Part shown: in pieces, positions 9,820 through 19,458 of the stretch
How the letters are laid out: each line of letters opens with the position of its first letter
Numbering within the stretch: position 1 is the stretch's first letter
NCBI GenBank assembly: GCA_029975295.1
Contig: JARKPK010000086.1
Location: forward strand, 57,343-121,342
Length of the DNA stretch: 64,000 nucleotides
Origin: Thermoguttaceae bacterium
GTDB taxonomy: Bacteria > Planctomycetota > Planctomycetia > Pirellulales > Thermoguttaceae
Direction of reading: 5' to 3'
The notes under the pieces: model-generated
Database searches by the model: none
What the model was told of the DNA's origin: nothing
The model's input: only the letters and a program-made list of their open reading frames with translations
Program-made: the position numbers and the translations under genes

Positions 9820-10200
9820 CTCTATCGGCCTTCGCAAGAAGGACCGCCCTCGATCGGTCTTGTTGTTTCGGAAAACGGAAGTATGCCGGATTCGTGCTGT
9901 CTTCGGCAAGCCCGCCCGCCGCCTGTCGAACAGACCGCAATGCCGGCCGGCAAGGCGCGGCATGAACGCTCGGGCATGCCGCCCGATGCATCTGCCGCAC
10001 CGGCTCGAATGCCACTTTGAGTGGGCGAACGCGCCGCAGGCCGATCTTCGTCTGTTGCGGGCGCCGTGTGCTGCCTGCCTTGCGCCGCGGGCCGAAGCAC
10101 TGCCCCCGAGCAATCACGGTCCAACGCGGTGCAAACTTCGGAAAAAGACGAGCGTTGGACGGTACCGAACGCCGGCCGGATCGGTCTCGACCGGCCAAAA
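9820..10200. other. Non-coding gap, 381 bases
   Basis: This is the upstream region of the leftward radical SAM gene and the end of the next leftward gene. Frames are open in several directions, as is common in GC-rich DNA, but none gives a recognisable protein. I see no strong hairpin, repeat or promoter here. Confidence 0.5.
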
Positions 10201-11493
10201 CTATCGCTTGGGCGGCGTTGGACGATTGCGCTGTTGCGATTTCAACTCTTCGCTGCGGCGCTGGTTCTCTTCCATTTCTTTGATGGTGACCTTCGTCCCG
10301 ATGGAGTGCTTCTTCTGGTCGTCCGAGGGCAATTCACCCGGCGACGCCGGCAAGATTTGCTTCACCACAACATCGTCCCATTCCACCACGCCGGGATGCA
10401 GGTAGGCATAGAGCATTACGCGGCCCCAGCGGGGAACGTACTTCGTGTGTTTCGGAGTGAAGTCCTCGGTTTGCACCTGCCATTGGTTGGCCGCTCCCTT
10501 GAGATTCTGTTGGCTGCGGTACACTTCGCGCAATTGGTTCTCTTCGGGGATGTAGTCCTTTTTCGTCCGAGCAGGCGAGGTTACGTTATTGCCTGTGCGG
10601 TACTCGGTGCCGATCTCGTCGTAGCACTTGATGAACACCTTGGGCGACGGCCCATTGGTTCGGTAGCGGCATTGGAAGCGGTACTTCGCCCCTGCTTCGA
10701 TGGGGAACAAGTCGCTGTAGTACAGCACGCCGGTGCCTTCCGCCAGGCCCTTGTCGAGCGTGAAGCGAATGACCTTGTTGCCCGGATTGCCCGACTCGGC
10801 GGCCCACGCGACGATGCCGCCCAACGGTTGCCGATCCTGCCCGCCCGTCGCTTCCCATCCTTTAGGCACGCCTCGGGCGCCCTGCTCGAAATCACCGACG
10901 ACCAAGTTGGGGTTCTTCCGCCAGAACTCTTCGGCAATGGCGTCGGGCTTGGGCGGGGCGCCTTCAACGCGCTCGTAGAGTTTGTCGAGCATTTCCTTGA
11001 CGTACTTGTGCGGGATTTCGCTCACCGAATTGGTTCGCGCCGAGACTTCGTAGATCACCCGCGGCTCGGAACCCGTCGAAAAATCAACACACTTGATCAC
11101 CAGGTCGTACACCTCGCCGTCGTGACCGGGCGCCAGTTCCACGCTGCCCCAGATGCCGATCTGTGCGCCGAAATCGTCTGTGACGTATCGCTTGACTTCC
11201 GAAAGCGGCGTATCGGGACCGATCTTGATGTTGTTCGTCTTGCACGTGTCGCGAACGTCGAGCATCGTTTCCGGCACGATGAAGCCCGTTTCCCGGGTGA
11301 GCTTCTTCCAGATCATTTCGCCGACCATCTCGCCGTAGCGGCCCTTGTCGAATCGCGACACGAAATCGAACGGGATGACGACCTTCCTCGAGTCGGCCGG
11401 CACGCTTTGATCGGCGGCGGACGCTTGCGGCAACGCCGCAAGAAATAAGAAAACCGCTGCAAATTGGGCCGGCACTCGTGCGTGAACTCGCAT
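10201..11493 (-). CDS. Exported protein with beta-sandwich-like C-terminal half, unknown function
   Basis: This 430-residue protein starts at ATG 11493 with a clear signal peptide (hydrophobic residues 9-22, ASA cleavage site near 27). The first part (about 35-190) looks like a domain for forming or reporting a complex response. The region near residues 205-350 has the pattern of a galactose-binding-like beta sandwich (VVGDFEQG, then GWEATGG). The tail is highly charged. I recognise no catalytic motif. It ends 113 bases before the start of nothing else on this strand and follows the 1134-residue membrane protein gene by about 110 bases, so the two may be cotranscribed and both act in the periplasm or envelope. 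The domain reading is inference. Confidence 0.7.
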   Translation of the reverse strand: MRVHARVPAQFAAVFLFLAALPQASAADQSVPADSRKVVIPFDFVSRFDKGRYGEMVGEMIWKKLTRETGFIVPETMLDVRDTCKTNNIKIGPDTPLSEVKRYVTDDFGAQIGIWGSVELAPGHDGEVYDLVIKCVDFSTGSEPRVIYEVSARTNSVSEIPHKYVKEMLDKLYERVEGAPPKPDAIAEEFWRKNPNLVVGDFEQGARGVPKGWEATGGQDRQPLGGIVAWAAESGNPGNKVIRFTLDKGLAEGTGVLYYSDLFPIEAGAKYRFQCRYRTNGPSPKVFIKCYDEIGTEYRTGNNVTSPARTKKDYIPEENQLREVYRSQQNLKGAANQWQVQTEDFTPKHTKYVPRWGRVMLYAYLHPGVVEWDDVVVKQILPASPGELPSDDQKKHSIGTKVTIKEMEENQRRSEELKSQQRNRPTPPKR

Positions 11494-11606
11494 GGAACAA
11501 CCTTTGGTGATATCTTCACTCTGTGCTTGTCGGGCGACGAACGCCGCGGGGCCGAGCGAAAACCTGCAACGCCCCCGCGTTCGTCCTCGGACCATCGTGG
11601 TTCTGT

Positions 11607-14600
11607 CTATCGGCCGCCCGACGACAATCGCTCGAAATACTGCCGGTTCAATTCATCCCACCCCGGCGGCGAAGCGTCTTGCATGCTGCCGAGGATTTCT
11701 TTTTGGATGTCCGTGGGCAAGTTGGCCGTCGCATCTTGTTTGACGACGAATTCGCCTTCGAGATACTGCTTAACGTCGCCCATCTTTTCCAGAACGACCT
11801 TTCGCTCGCGCAAGGCGCTTTCGTACCGGCCGGCGAAGAGGTCCATTTCGACTTGTCGCATCATGTCGATCAAGCGCTTCAGGTCGGTGCGATGATAGTT
11901 CATCACGCCGAACTGGAGATCAACGCCTTCAGCTTTGTTGCGCAGAGCGGCTTGTTTCTCGGCGAGTCGCTGCAAATCGCGCGGGCCGGCGTTAGCCCGC
12001 GCCGGCCCTTCCAGGCCCTCGCTGCCTTGTCCGCTTTCTTTTCCGCCGCCGGTGGCGCCGCCTTGGCCGTCCTTCTCGTGGTCTTTGATCTGGCCCTTGA
12101 CGTACGGATCCGGCGTCAAGCGAGCCGGAGTTTTTCGCCCGCCCTTGCCGACGGCTTCGTCGCCGACAAACTCGCCGCTGCTCTTGCCCGTGCGTCCTTC
12201 GCCGGCTCGGCCGCCGATTTCGCTGGTGTTCGGCAAACGGTTGCCCGTGGCGCCCTTGGCCGAATTGTTCGAGATTGGACCGTCGGCCACGTCCCAGCCC
12301 GCTCCCTTGTCGAGCGAATCGATGGCGCTGCTGGTCACGTCTTCCATCTCGTCGAAAAGGTCCTCCTCTTCTTCCATCAACTCGCCGATCAGGTCTTCAA
12401 GCTCGCCGGGCAACTCAGCCATCGGGGCCTCTTTGTCTTGGTCGGTCAACGCTTCTTCCTGGCTCCATTTCTCGCGGTCGGGCGTGTCGGGCAGCCATTT
12501 CTCCATGTTCGTCTTGATTTCTTCCGCCCGTTCGTATCCCAACTGCTCCAACGGCACGGCGATGTCGGCCGACTTCTTCAACAGCGCGTCTTCCGCCATT
12601 TTCAATTCTGTTTGTATCTCGACGAGCTCCTTAAGCATCGAAGCGTTGGCGAAATCCTGTTCGGGCAGCTTGCTCAAATCGCTGTGCAGCTCTTGCATCA
12701 TCTTGGCGAAATCGTCTTGCTTTGCCGCCATGCCCTTGAGCAGTTCTTCGTCGGCCTCGGTGAAATCCTCCACCGGCTTTTTGGCCAAGCTTTCCGAGGC
12801 TTCGATCACCTTTTTCTGTTGCCGCAAAAACTCTTCCAACTTGGCGCGGGCTTCTTCGAATTTCTTTTTCGTTTCGTCCGGCAGGTCGCCTTGCTGCCGC
12901 CGCTTCATCTCGGCAATCGCCTCGCTTTCGGCCGTTCGGGTAACGTCTAGCAGCCGCCGCAGCGATTCGATAATCCGTTCCTGCAAGGGAATCAGCTCTT
13001 GGATCGGCCCGTCGAACGCCTCGACCGTGGCGGCTTGCCCCAAACGGTCGCCCACAGTCACCGCCTTGAGCATCTCGTCGAAGGCGAGTTTGTTCAGCGC
13101 CCGCTTGATTTCCAGACGCTCTTCCTTGTCGGCGTCGCCGATCGAACGGACTGTTTCCTGCGTGAGTTTTTGAATCTCCACTTGATCGACGCGGATTTCG
13201 CCGGTCCACTGCCTGCGGCCGTCGAGCGAGGTGTCTTTGTTGGCCACCTGGGCGGCCTTGGCGCGGGCCCGGATCTGTCTCTCCAGAATCCGCCACAAGG
13301 TGCTGCGAAGGTTGTCGAGCTTCTCCGCCGCGGCCTGCGCTTTCGCTTCCGGCGAATCCAAACGGATCGAGTGCCAGCCGCTAACCGCTTCTTGCGGGCC
13401 CAAATCGACGCCGAAATCGCTGAACACGCGCTTGTCCCAAACGACGGCGCGAACGCGAACGACTTGGCCCGGCTTGAACCGTTGCGGGTCGAGCTTCAGC
13501 CCGAAACTCCGCACCGCTGTGGTGCTTCGGCCGAAGTCAACCCATTGCTCCAACCGCTCAGCCGGGGTGTTGTCGGTCGAGCCCGTTTGCGCCTCGGGCG
13601 AGGAAGCATCGTCCGTCGGCTGATCGGGCGGGGACTGCGGGTCGTCGCTGTTGCTGGGGGCGGCGTCGATTTTCATCTCCAGCCGCAATCGCCCGATGCC
13701 GTAATCGTCGGCCGCGCGAATCGAAACCTGCACTTCTGCTTCGGGCGCAGCATTGCTCTGCCGGGCCGGCTTGAGCAACTCAACCGTCGGCGGCTTGTCC
13801 TTGACGACGCGAACGCGATTGACGCGCGGCGCGGGGTCGGTCAAACCGGCTTCTGTAGTCAAGTGAATGGTAAAGGCGCCGTCATCGAGCAACGGAATCC
13901 GTTCAACGACGAGAACTCGCGGGTCTTCCGACAGAACCCGACCCGAGCGGCTCATGCCGCCTATTTGCACAAAACCTTTGCTCAACGCGACCGAACTGCG
14001 GATATTCATGTCAACCACGGTAAACTGCGGCGCATCGAGGTCGGGCGTGCGCATCGTGAGTTTCTCTTCCTTCCTCTCCATGTATGGCGGGAAGCGATAA
14101 AGAACCTCGACCGATTGGATCGTCGGCTTCTCTTGGACCGTGATCTGATAGACGGCCGATTGCGAGTCGCCGATCTCGAGCCGATACTTGAACCCCTTCA
14201 TGACCGAGGGCACGGTAAATGCGAACTTGCGCTGCTCCTTGTCGCCTTGCATCGGCGATTCCGTTTGCTGGCCCGATTCGTCCGTAATCAACAGCACGGC
14301 GCGCTTGGGTTCGGAGTCGGCGTTGTCGACAACGCCCGTGATTTCGACGCTGCTGCCGATAAGAACCTCTTTATTCTTCGGCTCGACTTCGATCTTCCCC
14401 GTCTTCCCGACGGAAGGGACGAACTCCCAGGGGCTCAACAATCGGTTTGCCGCAGAGCCCCAATTGGGAATCAGGGCGTTGCAGGCGATCATTATGCCCA
14501 GCAGAAGCCCGAGCAACCCGAGCGACTCGGCGAAATCGCGGGGGGTTTGCATGCAGTAGCGAAAGCGGCGCCAGCGGCTTTCACGCTCGGCCGCCGCTTC

Positions 14601-15011
14601 GAACGACATGGCGCCGATGCGGTTCGCGGCCTGCCGAACCGCTGCCTCGCAGAACGCGCGGTTTTCGTTGCGTTTGTCTTCGCTCAGTTGAACGAGGTTG
14701 ATCAGTTCGCTGTCGAGTTCCGGGAACTCGGCCTCCACACGTCGCGCGGCGCCCTCGAGGCTGCGACGAGCGCGAACCGCCCGACGCGCCACGGCCCAAA
14801 TCATGCTGCCGACAACGCTCAACCAAAGCACCAGTAAAGCGCCCAAGGCGTATTGCGGCAGACGCACCAGGGCGTCAATGGCGAGAAAGAGGAGCAGCGC
14901 GGCCAAGCAAACACACACCGCCAATGCGCTCGATGCCAAGAGCGTGAAGAACCACCATTTTTGGCGGGTGGCGTCCAAACGCTGCAAAATCGATTCGGCC
15001 GCGGGAACCAT
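11607..15011 (-). CDS. Large membrane protein with Ig-like and coiled-coil regions (DUF4175-like)
   Basis: The protein has 1134 residues. Two membrane helices lie at about 19-45 and 55-75 and a third at about 166-184; the rest is predicted outside the cytoplasm. Residues about 210-470 have the strand pattern of Ig-like domains. A long Lys/Glu-rich coiled-coil part follows from about 560 to 880, then a Gly-rich low-complexity stretch and a helical C terminus. The layout resembles DUF4175-type proteins, which in planctomycetes often sit beside MoxR ATPase, DUF58 and von Willebrand factor genes; none of those is present here. It is followed by a gene for an exported protein. A structural or signalling role in the envelope is inferred only. 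Confidence 0.75.
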   Translation of the reverse strand: MVPAAESILQRLDATRQKWWFFTLLASSALAVCVCLAALLLFLAIDALVRLPQYALGALLVLWLSVVGSMIWAVARRAVRARRSLEGAARRVEAEFPELDSELINLVQLSEDKRNENRAFCEAAVRQAANRIGAMSFEAAAERESRWRRFRYCMQTPRDFAESLGLLGLLLGIMIACNALIPNWGSAANRLLSPWEFVPSVGKTGKIEVEPKNKEVLIGSSVEITGVVDNADSEPKRAVLLITDESGQQTESPMQGDKEQRKFAFTVPSVMKGFKYRLEIGDSQSAVYQITVQEKPTIQSVEVLYRFPPYMERKEEKLTMRTPDLDAPQFTVVDMNIRSSVALSKGFVQIGGMSRSGRVLSEDPRVLVVERIPLLDDGAFTIHLTTEAGLTDPAPRVNRVRVVKDKPPTVELLKPARQSNAAPEAEVQVSIRAADDYGIGRLRLEMKIDAAPSNSDDPQSPPDQPTDDASSPEAQTGSTDNTPAERLEQWVDFGRSTTAVRSFGLKLDPQRFKPGQVVRVRAVVWDKRVFSDFGVDLGPQEAVSGWHSIRLDSPEAKAQAAAEKLDNLRSTLWRILERQIRARAKAAQVANKDTSLDGRRQWTGEIRVDQVEIQKLTQETVRSIGDADKEERLEIKRALNKLAFDEMLKAVTVGDRLGQAATVEAFDGPIQELIPLQERIIESLRRLLDVTRTAESEAIAEMKRRQQGDLPDETKKKFEEARAKLEEFLRQQKKVIEASESLAKKPVEDFTEADEELLKGMAAKQDDFAKMMQELHSDLSKLPEQDFANASMLKELVEIQTELKMAEDALLKKSADIAVPLEQLGYERAEEIKTNMEKWLPDTPDREKWSQEEALTDQDKEAPMAELPGELEDLIGELMEEEEDLFDEMEDVTSSAIDSLDKGAGWDVADGPISNNSAKGATGNRLPNTSEIGGRAGEGRTGKSSGEFVGDEAVGKGGRKTPARLTPDPYVKGQIKDHEKDGQGGATGGGKESGQGSEGLEGPARANAGPRDLQRLAEKQAALRNKAEGVDLQFGVMNYHRTDLKRLIDMMRQVEMDLFAGRYESALRERKVVLEKMGDVKQYLEGEFVVKQDATANLPTDIQKEILGSMQDASPPGWDELNRQYFERLSSGGR

Positions 15012-15458
15012 AGATCGGGCTCCTTCACGAGGCTCACCGCCTCAACTTACCGACCAGTGACATGTCTGTTCCGACAAATCGATAAATCTTCATGATCTTC
15101 ACCGCACCGCAGCGACTCGCATCGGCCGTGGGTTCGGCCGGCAACGCATCACCCAGTTCGGCGAACATCAATCGCCCCGCCGCGAAGCCCTCCCCGCCGC
15201 CGCCCAGCTCGCCTCGCATGCAGCAGGTGGATCGGCCGAGCCTGAAGGCTCGGATTCTGAGCCGATCCTCGCGGGCCGGCAGCGGTTCGGCACGCGCCAA
15301 AGTACGGCGCGCACCAACCCCCTTGACGGCACGAGTTTGCCCATGGTTATTTTCGCCGAGAATGGTCGGAAAAGTCAACTCAATCTCGGTGCCGATCGGC
15401 TGTTTGCCGCGTGTTGCGCCTGGGGCGCAGGCTCCCAGACGCATGGCCGAAGGCCCGG
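15012..15458. other. Non-coding gap, 447 bases
   Basis: It lies between two leftward genes. A leftward open frame (15444-15034) exists, but its protein is low in structure and matches nothing I know. At about 15418-15440 there is a short imperfect palindrome of the type GCCTGGGGCGCAGGC. Nothing else stands out. Confidence 0.5.
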
Positions 15459-16424
15459 CTATTGCGGCCGCTGCCGACCGAGCACAGCCAAGGCATTGCG
15501 GCGCAGCCGTTGCCAGCCGGTTCTCAACAACGGCGAACGGGCGAAGATGGTTTGGAAGTCTGATTCGGCGGACGCGATCAGACGGTGTAGATCGAGCGGG
15601 TGAACGTCGTCGATCGCCTGGAACTCGGGGTGTTTACTCGGCGACGCATTGCGGTTGTACGGACACGCCTGCTGGCAGGCGTCGCAGCCGAAAACCCGGT
15701 TGCCGATCTGTTCGGCAACCTCCTTGGGAAAGGGTCCCCGATGTTCGATAGTCCAGTAGCTCAGACAGCGCCGCGCGTCGAGCCGATACGGGGCAGTCAG
15801 CGCGCCGGTTGGGCAAGCGTCGATGCAGGCGCGACACAAACCGCAGCGCGAGTCCGCCTCGGGGATGTCGGGCATCAGTTCGATCGTCGTAATCAATGTG
15901 GCCAAGAAGACCCAACTGCCGAATTGGTCGGTGACAAGCGTCGTGTTCTTGCCGAACCAGCCGAGACCGGCGAGTTGAGCGAAGTCGCGCTCCATTATGG
16001 GGGCCGAATCGACGGTTGCCCGGCAACGCGCCTCGGGCGCCAGACGACGCAGTTCTTCGGCAAGCAAGCGGAGCCGGCTGCGGATAACCTGATGGTAATC
16101 GAGCCCCCGGGCGAAGCGCGCGACCTCGCCCTGCGAAGGCCCGGCCGGCTTTTCCCCCGCGACGGCGTAGTTCATCGCTACGACGATCACACTGCGTGCG
16201 CCAGGAAGCAAGCGTTCTGGATGATCGCGCAACGCGGCGTGCCTGGCCAGATACTCCATTCCTGCGCGGCAGCCGTCGGCGATCCAACGCCGAAAGGCAG
16301 CGAGATGCGGCGGCTGCACGGCCGGGGCCACGCCCACGAGGTCGAACCCGATCGCCAGCGCGCGGGCTTTCACCAGGGCCGTTCGTTCCTCGGGTGTTGA
16401 GAGCACGGCAGAGGCTTCTCGCAT
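15459..16424 (-). CDS. queG: Epoxyqueuosine reductase
   Basis: Last enzyme of queuosine synthesis, which reduces epoxyqueuosine to queuosine in the anticodon of tRNAs with a GUN anticodon, using cobalamin and Fe-S clusters. The 321-residue product carries D139 in VDSAPIMER, matching the catalytic aspartate. Two [4Fe-4S] sites are visible, from C194/C197/C200/C204 and C220/C247/C250/C254. The GWFGKNT motif of the cobalamin-binding fold is at about 155-161. The ATG at 16424 was chosen because conservation starts there. It is divergent from the polyferredoxin gene. No other queuosine genes are in the window. Confidence 0.94.
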   Translation of the reverse strand: MREASAVLSTPEERTALVKARALAIGFDLVGVAPAVQPPHLAAFRRWIADGCRAGMEYLARHAALRDHPERLLPGARSVIVVAMNYAVAGEKPAGPSQGEVARFARGLDYHQVIRSRLRLLAEELRRLAPEARCRATVDSAPIMERDFAQLAGLGWFGKNTTLVTDQFGSWVFLATLITTIELMPDIPEADSRCGLCRACIDACPTGALTAPYRLDARRCLSYWTIEHRGPFPKEVAEQIGNRVFGCDACQQACPYNRNASPSKHPEFQAIDDVHPLDLHRLIASAESDFQTIFARSPLLRTGWQRLRRNALAVLGRQRPQ

Positions 16425-16794
16425 GCAGTTGGACGGACGACTGTACAGCAAGGCTGATCGCCTTGCGATTGGATTGATGGCCTGACAGCGGCGCCGACGG
16501 CTTTCGTGAGCCGTGAAACCGTCGATTGAGACCAGCGTTGGCGGCAAACCGCTTCGGACTACGGGGCCGTTCTTTGGGCTTCGACCAAGGTGAAAGTGGC
16601 GACAATTGCCGTTATTATGAAGGGGGCTGCGCGCGAAAGAAAGGCAGAGGGCGCGGGCGGCGCGGCGCCATTTGGCTTAGTTTGCAAGCTGTGCAGGCCA
16701 GTGCGCGGCGGTCGGCCGCCAGCAGGGCGGCTCGTTGAATCGCGTGAATTTGTCGCCGGAGTCTCGGGCTGTTGGACTGTCTTGAAGGACGCGG
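16425..16794. other. Divergent promoter region, 370 bases
   Basis: The region separates queG (leftward) from the polyferredoxin gene (rightward), so promoters for both are expected here. An AT-richer spot with TATTAT lies at about 16613-16618, but no convincing -35 box goes with it. I see no gene or long repeat. Confidence 0.4.
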
Positions 16795-17604
16795 ATGATG
16801 TTCGGGTGCTTGATCGATCTGAGCCTTTGCATTGGTTGCCGCAGTTGTCAGGCGGCCTGCAAGCAGGCGCATCTTGGGGCTGCCGAGAGAACGCGTTGGT
16901 CGTCGCAGTCCGGGGGATATCAGAACCCCGCCTTGTTGTCGTCGAAGACTCGCACGTTGATCAGCTTCCACGAGCTAAGCCAACCGAGCGGCGAACCGCG
17001 ATGGGTGTTCGTCAAACGCCAATGTCTTCACTGCACCGACGCCCGGTGCGCTTCGGCCTGTCCGCCGCAGGCATACTATCGGACGGACGACGGAGTGGTT
17101 GTCTGCGATTCGACCAAGTGCGTTGCTTGCGGCGTTTGCATCGACGAATGCCCGTGGAGCGTTCCCTCGCTTGAGTATCGCGACCTGAACACGCCGCGTA
17201 TCGTCAAGTGCGATTGGTGCATCGACCGTCGCGAATCAGGCCACGAGTCGTTTCGCGGTTCGGCCTGCGCGCAGGCTTGTCCGACGGGCGCGATTCGCTT
17301 CGGACGGCGCGACGAGTTGCTTGCCTACGCCCGCCGTCGAATCGCCCAATCTCCCGAACGCTATGTGCCCAAAGTGTATGGCGAGAAGGAGCTCGACGGC
17401 ACCGGTTGGCTTTACATTTCGCATGTGCCTTTCGACCGGATCGGCTTGCCCGCCGAGTTCCCGCCGCCGGCGGGCGGTCGGATGCTGGGACGCGGCCGAG
17501 CGCCGCACGGCCTGACGGCCCTGTCCGCTTGCACGATGGCAGCGGCATGGTTCGCCGAGCGTCGCAATGAGGTTTCGGCCGCGGAACGCGAAGCTCAGCA
17601 GTGA
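16795..17604 (+). CDS. Polyferredoxin, electron-transfer subunit of the HybA/formate dehydrogenase beta type
   Basis: The 269-residue iron-sulfur protein has four cysteine groups fitting four [4Fe-4S] clusters: C12/C15/C18/C22, then CLHCTDARCASAC, then CVACGVCIDEC, and a final CDWC paired with CAQAC. This is the pattern of the electron-transfer subunit of molybdopterin oxidoreductases and hydrogenases (HybA, FdhB, DmsB types). It has no Tat signal, so it would work in the cytoplasm or on its inner face. There is no catalytic or membrane subunit next to it, so the partner is unknown. ATG 16795 is preceded by a GAAGGA sequence. Confidence 0.88.
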   Translation: MMFGCLIDLSLCIGCRSCQAACKQAHLGAAERTRWSSQSGGYQNPALLSSKTRTLISFHELSQPSGEPRWVFVKRQCLHCTDARCASACPPQAYYRTDDGVVVCDSTKCVACGVCIDECPWSVPSLEYRDLNTPRIVKCDWCIDRRESGHESFRGSACAQACPTGAIRFGRRDELLAYARRRIAQSPERYVPKVYGEKELDGTGWLYISHVPFDRIGLPAEFPPPAGGRMLGRGRAPHGLTALSACTMAAAWFAERRNEVSAAEREAQQ

Positions 17605-17946
17605 AAAAGGGGAAACGATTGTGGGCGGTTGCGGAGTCCGTTGCCCCAAGGGGCACGCCCGCCGCTGCAAGATCGTTGTTTGTCGCTGCGAAGATGTGGC
17701 TGCGAAGATGCGAGCGGCCGCGGAGGTCGAACCGGGCAGAAAGAACGGCCGCTGAAGGCAACGCTGCTGGAGGCGTGCAGTGCTTGATGAGAGGGAGGAG
17801 TTGGGGGCGCCGTACTATTCGTTCGATGGAGTCTGCCGCTCTGGAACCCTCGGCTGCCCGCGGCGCGTTTGCCTGCTCGGCGGCAGACAAGATGATTCGG
17901 CGATGCTTCTGATGGAAGGGATCTCTTAGAATTCGGAGTCAAAGTC
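17605..17946. other. Non-coding gap, 342 bases
   Basis: It contains a short frame at about 17620-17755 that reads KIVVCRCEDVA, reminiscent of a [2Fe-2S] motif, but the rest of that domain is absent (see rejected items). No clear promoter or terminator is seen. Confidence 0.45.
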
Positions 17947-19458
17947 ATGGTTGCGCGGATTCGACGGAACCTGAGCTTCATTCGTTTTGGATGGGGCGCC
18001 GTTGTCGGCGGGCTGATCTTGACAGGCAGTCTGTGCGCCGGGGCCGGCGAACCGCAAGCGTCGGCGCTGCCTCTGGGGAGCCGGCCGAACATCGTGCTGA
18101 TTATTACCGATGATCAAGGCTACGGCGACTTTGCTTGCCATGGCAACCCGATCATCAAGACGCCCAATTTGGATCGGCTTCATGCGGCCAGCGTCCGGTT
18201 CACCGATTTTCAGGTGAGCCCGACTTGCTCGCCCACGCGCTGCTCGATCATGACGGGCAAACATGAGTTCCGCTCGGGCGTTTCGCACACGATTTTGGAA
18301 CGCGAGCGGATGGCGCTTCGTGCGGTCACTCTGCCGCAGGTGCTGAAGGCGGCAGGGTATTCGACGGGAATCTTCGGCAAATGGCACCTGGGCGACGAAC
18401 CTGAGTATCAGCCCAATCGTCGGGGGTTCGACGAGGTGTTTGTCCATGGGGCCGGCGGGATCGGACAAACCTATCCCGGCAGTTGCGGTGATGCTCCCGA
18501 CAACAGCTATTTCAACCCGGCCATCTTGCACAACGGGAAGTTTGTGAAGACGCAAGGCTATTGCACCGATGTTTTCTTCCGACAAGCGACGCATTGGATC
18601 GAGCAGCAAAAGGGGCGAGGACCGTTCTTCGCCTACATTGCCACCAACGCGCCGCACGATCCGTTGATTGTGCCCGAGAAGTACGAACGGCTCTATTCCG
18701 ACCGAGTTCCGGAACGAACGGCGAAATACTGGGGAATGATCACCAACATCGACGAGAACGTGGGCCGGTTGCTCGACCAGCTAAACGCCTGGGGCATCGA
18801 CCGCGACACCCTCGTTATTTTCATGAACGACAACGGCGGGACGCACGGTTGCAAGCTGTTCAATGCGGGAATGAAAGGGCAGAAAGGTTCGATGTGGCTC
18901 GGTGGCACCCGAGCGGCCTCATTCTGGAGTTGGCCCGGCAAACTTCAGCCCCGCGATGTGAACCGGTTGGCCGCCCACATCGACGTTTTGCCGACGCTGG
19001 CGGAACTGGCCGGCGCCACGATTCCGGCCGAGGCCGGCGCGCTGGACGGCCGAAGCCTGGTCCCCCTGCTGCAAAATCCATCGGCCGACTGGCCCGACCG
19101 ATACCTGATTACGCACGTCGGGCGATGGCCCAAGGGCGCCGCAATCGACGATTTTCAGTACGTTCGGGCGGCGATTCGCAATACGAGTTACAGTTTGGTG
19201 TTCACAGGCCCGAATGAGCCGCCGCAGCTTTACGACCTGCGCAACGACTACGGCCAACAGAAGAACATTGCCGGGCAGCATCCGGAGGTGGTGGCCCAAT
19301 TGAAGGGGAAGTACGACCAATGGTGGCGCGAGGTGCGGCCATGCCTCGACTTCAATGAAGCGGCTGAAGGGCCATCGATCAATCCGTTCAAAAGGCTCTA
19401 TTGGGAACAGTTTCCGGACGAACGGCCGGCGTCCGCGGTTCCCTCGGCAAAACCGTGA
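17947..19458 (+). CDS. Exported type I sulfatase
   Basis: Hydrolyses a sulfate ester, probably on a polysaccharide, outside the cytoplasm. The 503-residue protein begins with a basic n-region and a hydrophobic stretch (about 15-32). Metal ligands D55 and D56 lie in ITDDQGYGD. The signature CSPTR is at 94-98, with C94 expected to be converted to formylglycine. A GKWHLG motif follows near 140, another sulfatase signature. This is a Cys-type sulfatase and needs a maturing enzyme; none is recognised in the window. Sulfatases are very numerous in planctomycetes. The stop overlaps the GTG start of the glycosyltransferase gene. Confidence 0.95.
   Translation: MVARIRRNLSFIRFGWGAVVGGLILTGSLCAGAGEPQASALPLGSRPNIVLIITDDQGYGDFACHGNPIIKTPNLDRLHAASVRFTDFQVSPTCSPTRCSIMTGKHEFRSGVSHTILERERMALRAVTLPQVLKAAGYSTGIFGKWHLGDEPEYQPNRRGFDEVFVHGAGGIGQTYPGSCGDAPDNSYFNPAILHNGKFVKTQGYCTDVFFRQATHWIEQQKGRGPFFAYIATNAPHDPLIVPEKYERLYSDRVPERTAKYWGMITNIDENVGRLLDQLNAWGIDRDTLVIFMNDNGGTHGCKLFNAGMKGQKGSMWLGGTRAASFWSWPGKLQPRDVNRLAAHIDVLPTLAELAGATIPAEAGALDGRSLVPLLQNPSADWPDRYLITHVGRWPKGAAIDDFQYVRAAIRNTSYSLVFTGPNEPPQLYDLRNDYGQQKNIAGQHPEVVAQLKGKYDQWWREVRPCLDFNEAAEGPSINPFKRLYWEQFPDERPASAVPSAKP

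Noticed and set aside
15034..15444. Leftward open frame of 136 codons between queG and the large membrane protein gene
   Set aside because: No ribosome site, odd composition and no recognisable motif; open frames of this size are common in GC-rich DNA.
17620..17755. A short frame reading KIVVCRCEDV, like the start of a BFD-type [2Fe-2S] domain after the polyferredoxin gene
   Set aside because: The second half of the domain with its two further cysteines is missing in all frames, and the frame has only a GTG start without a ribosome site. It is most likely chance.
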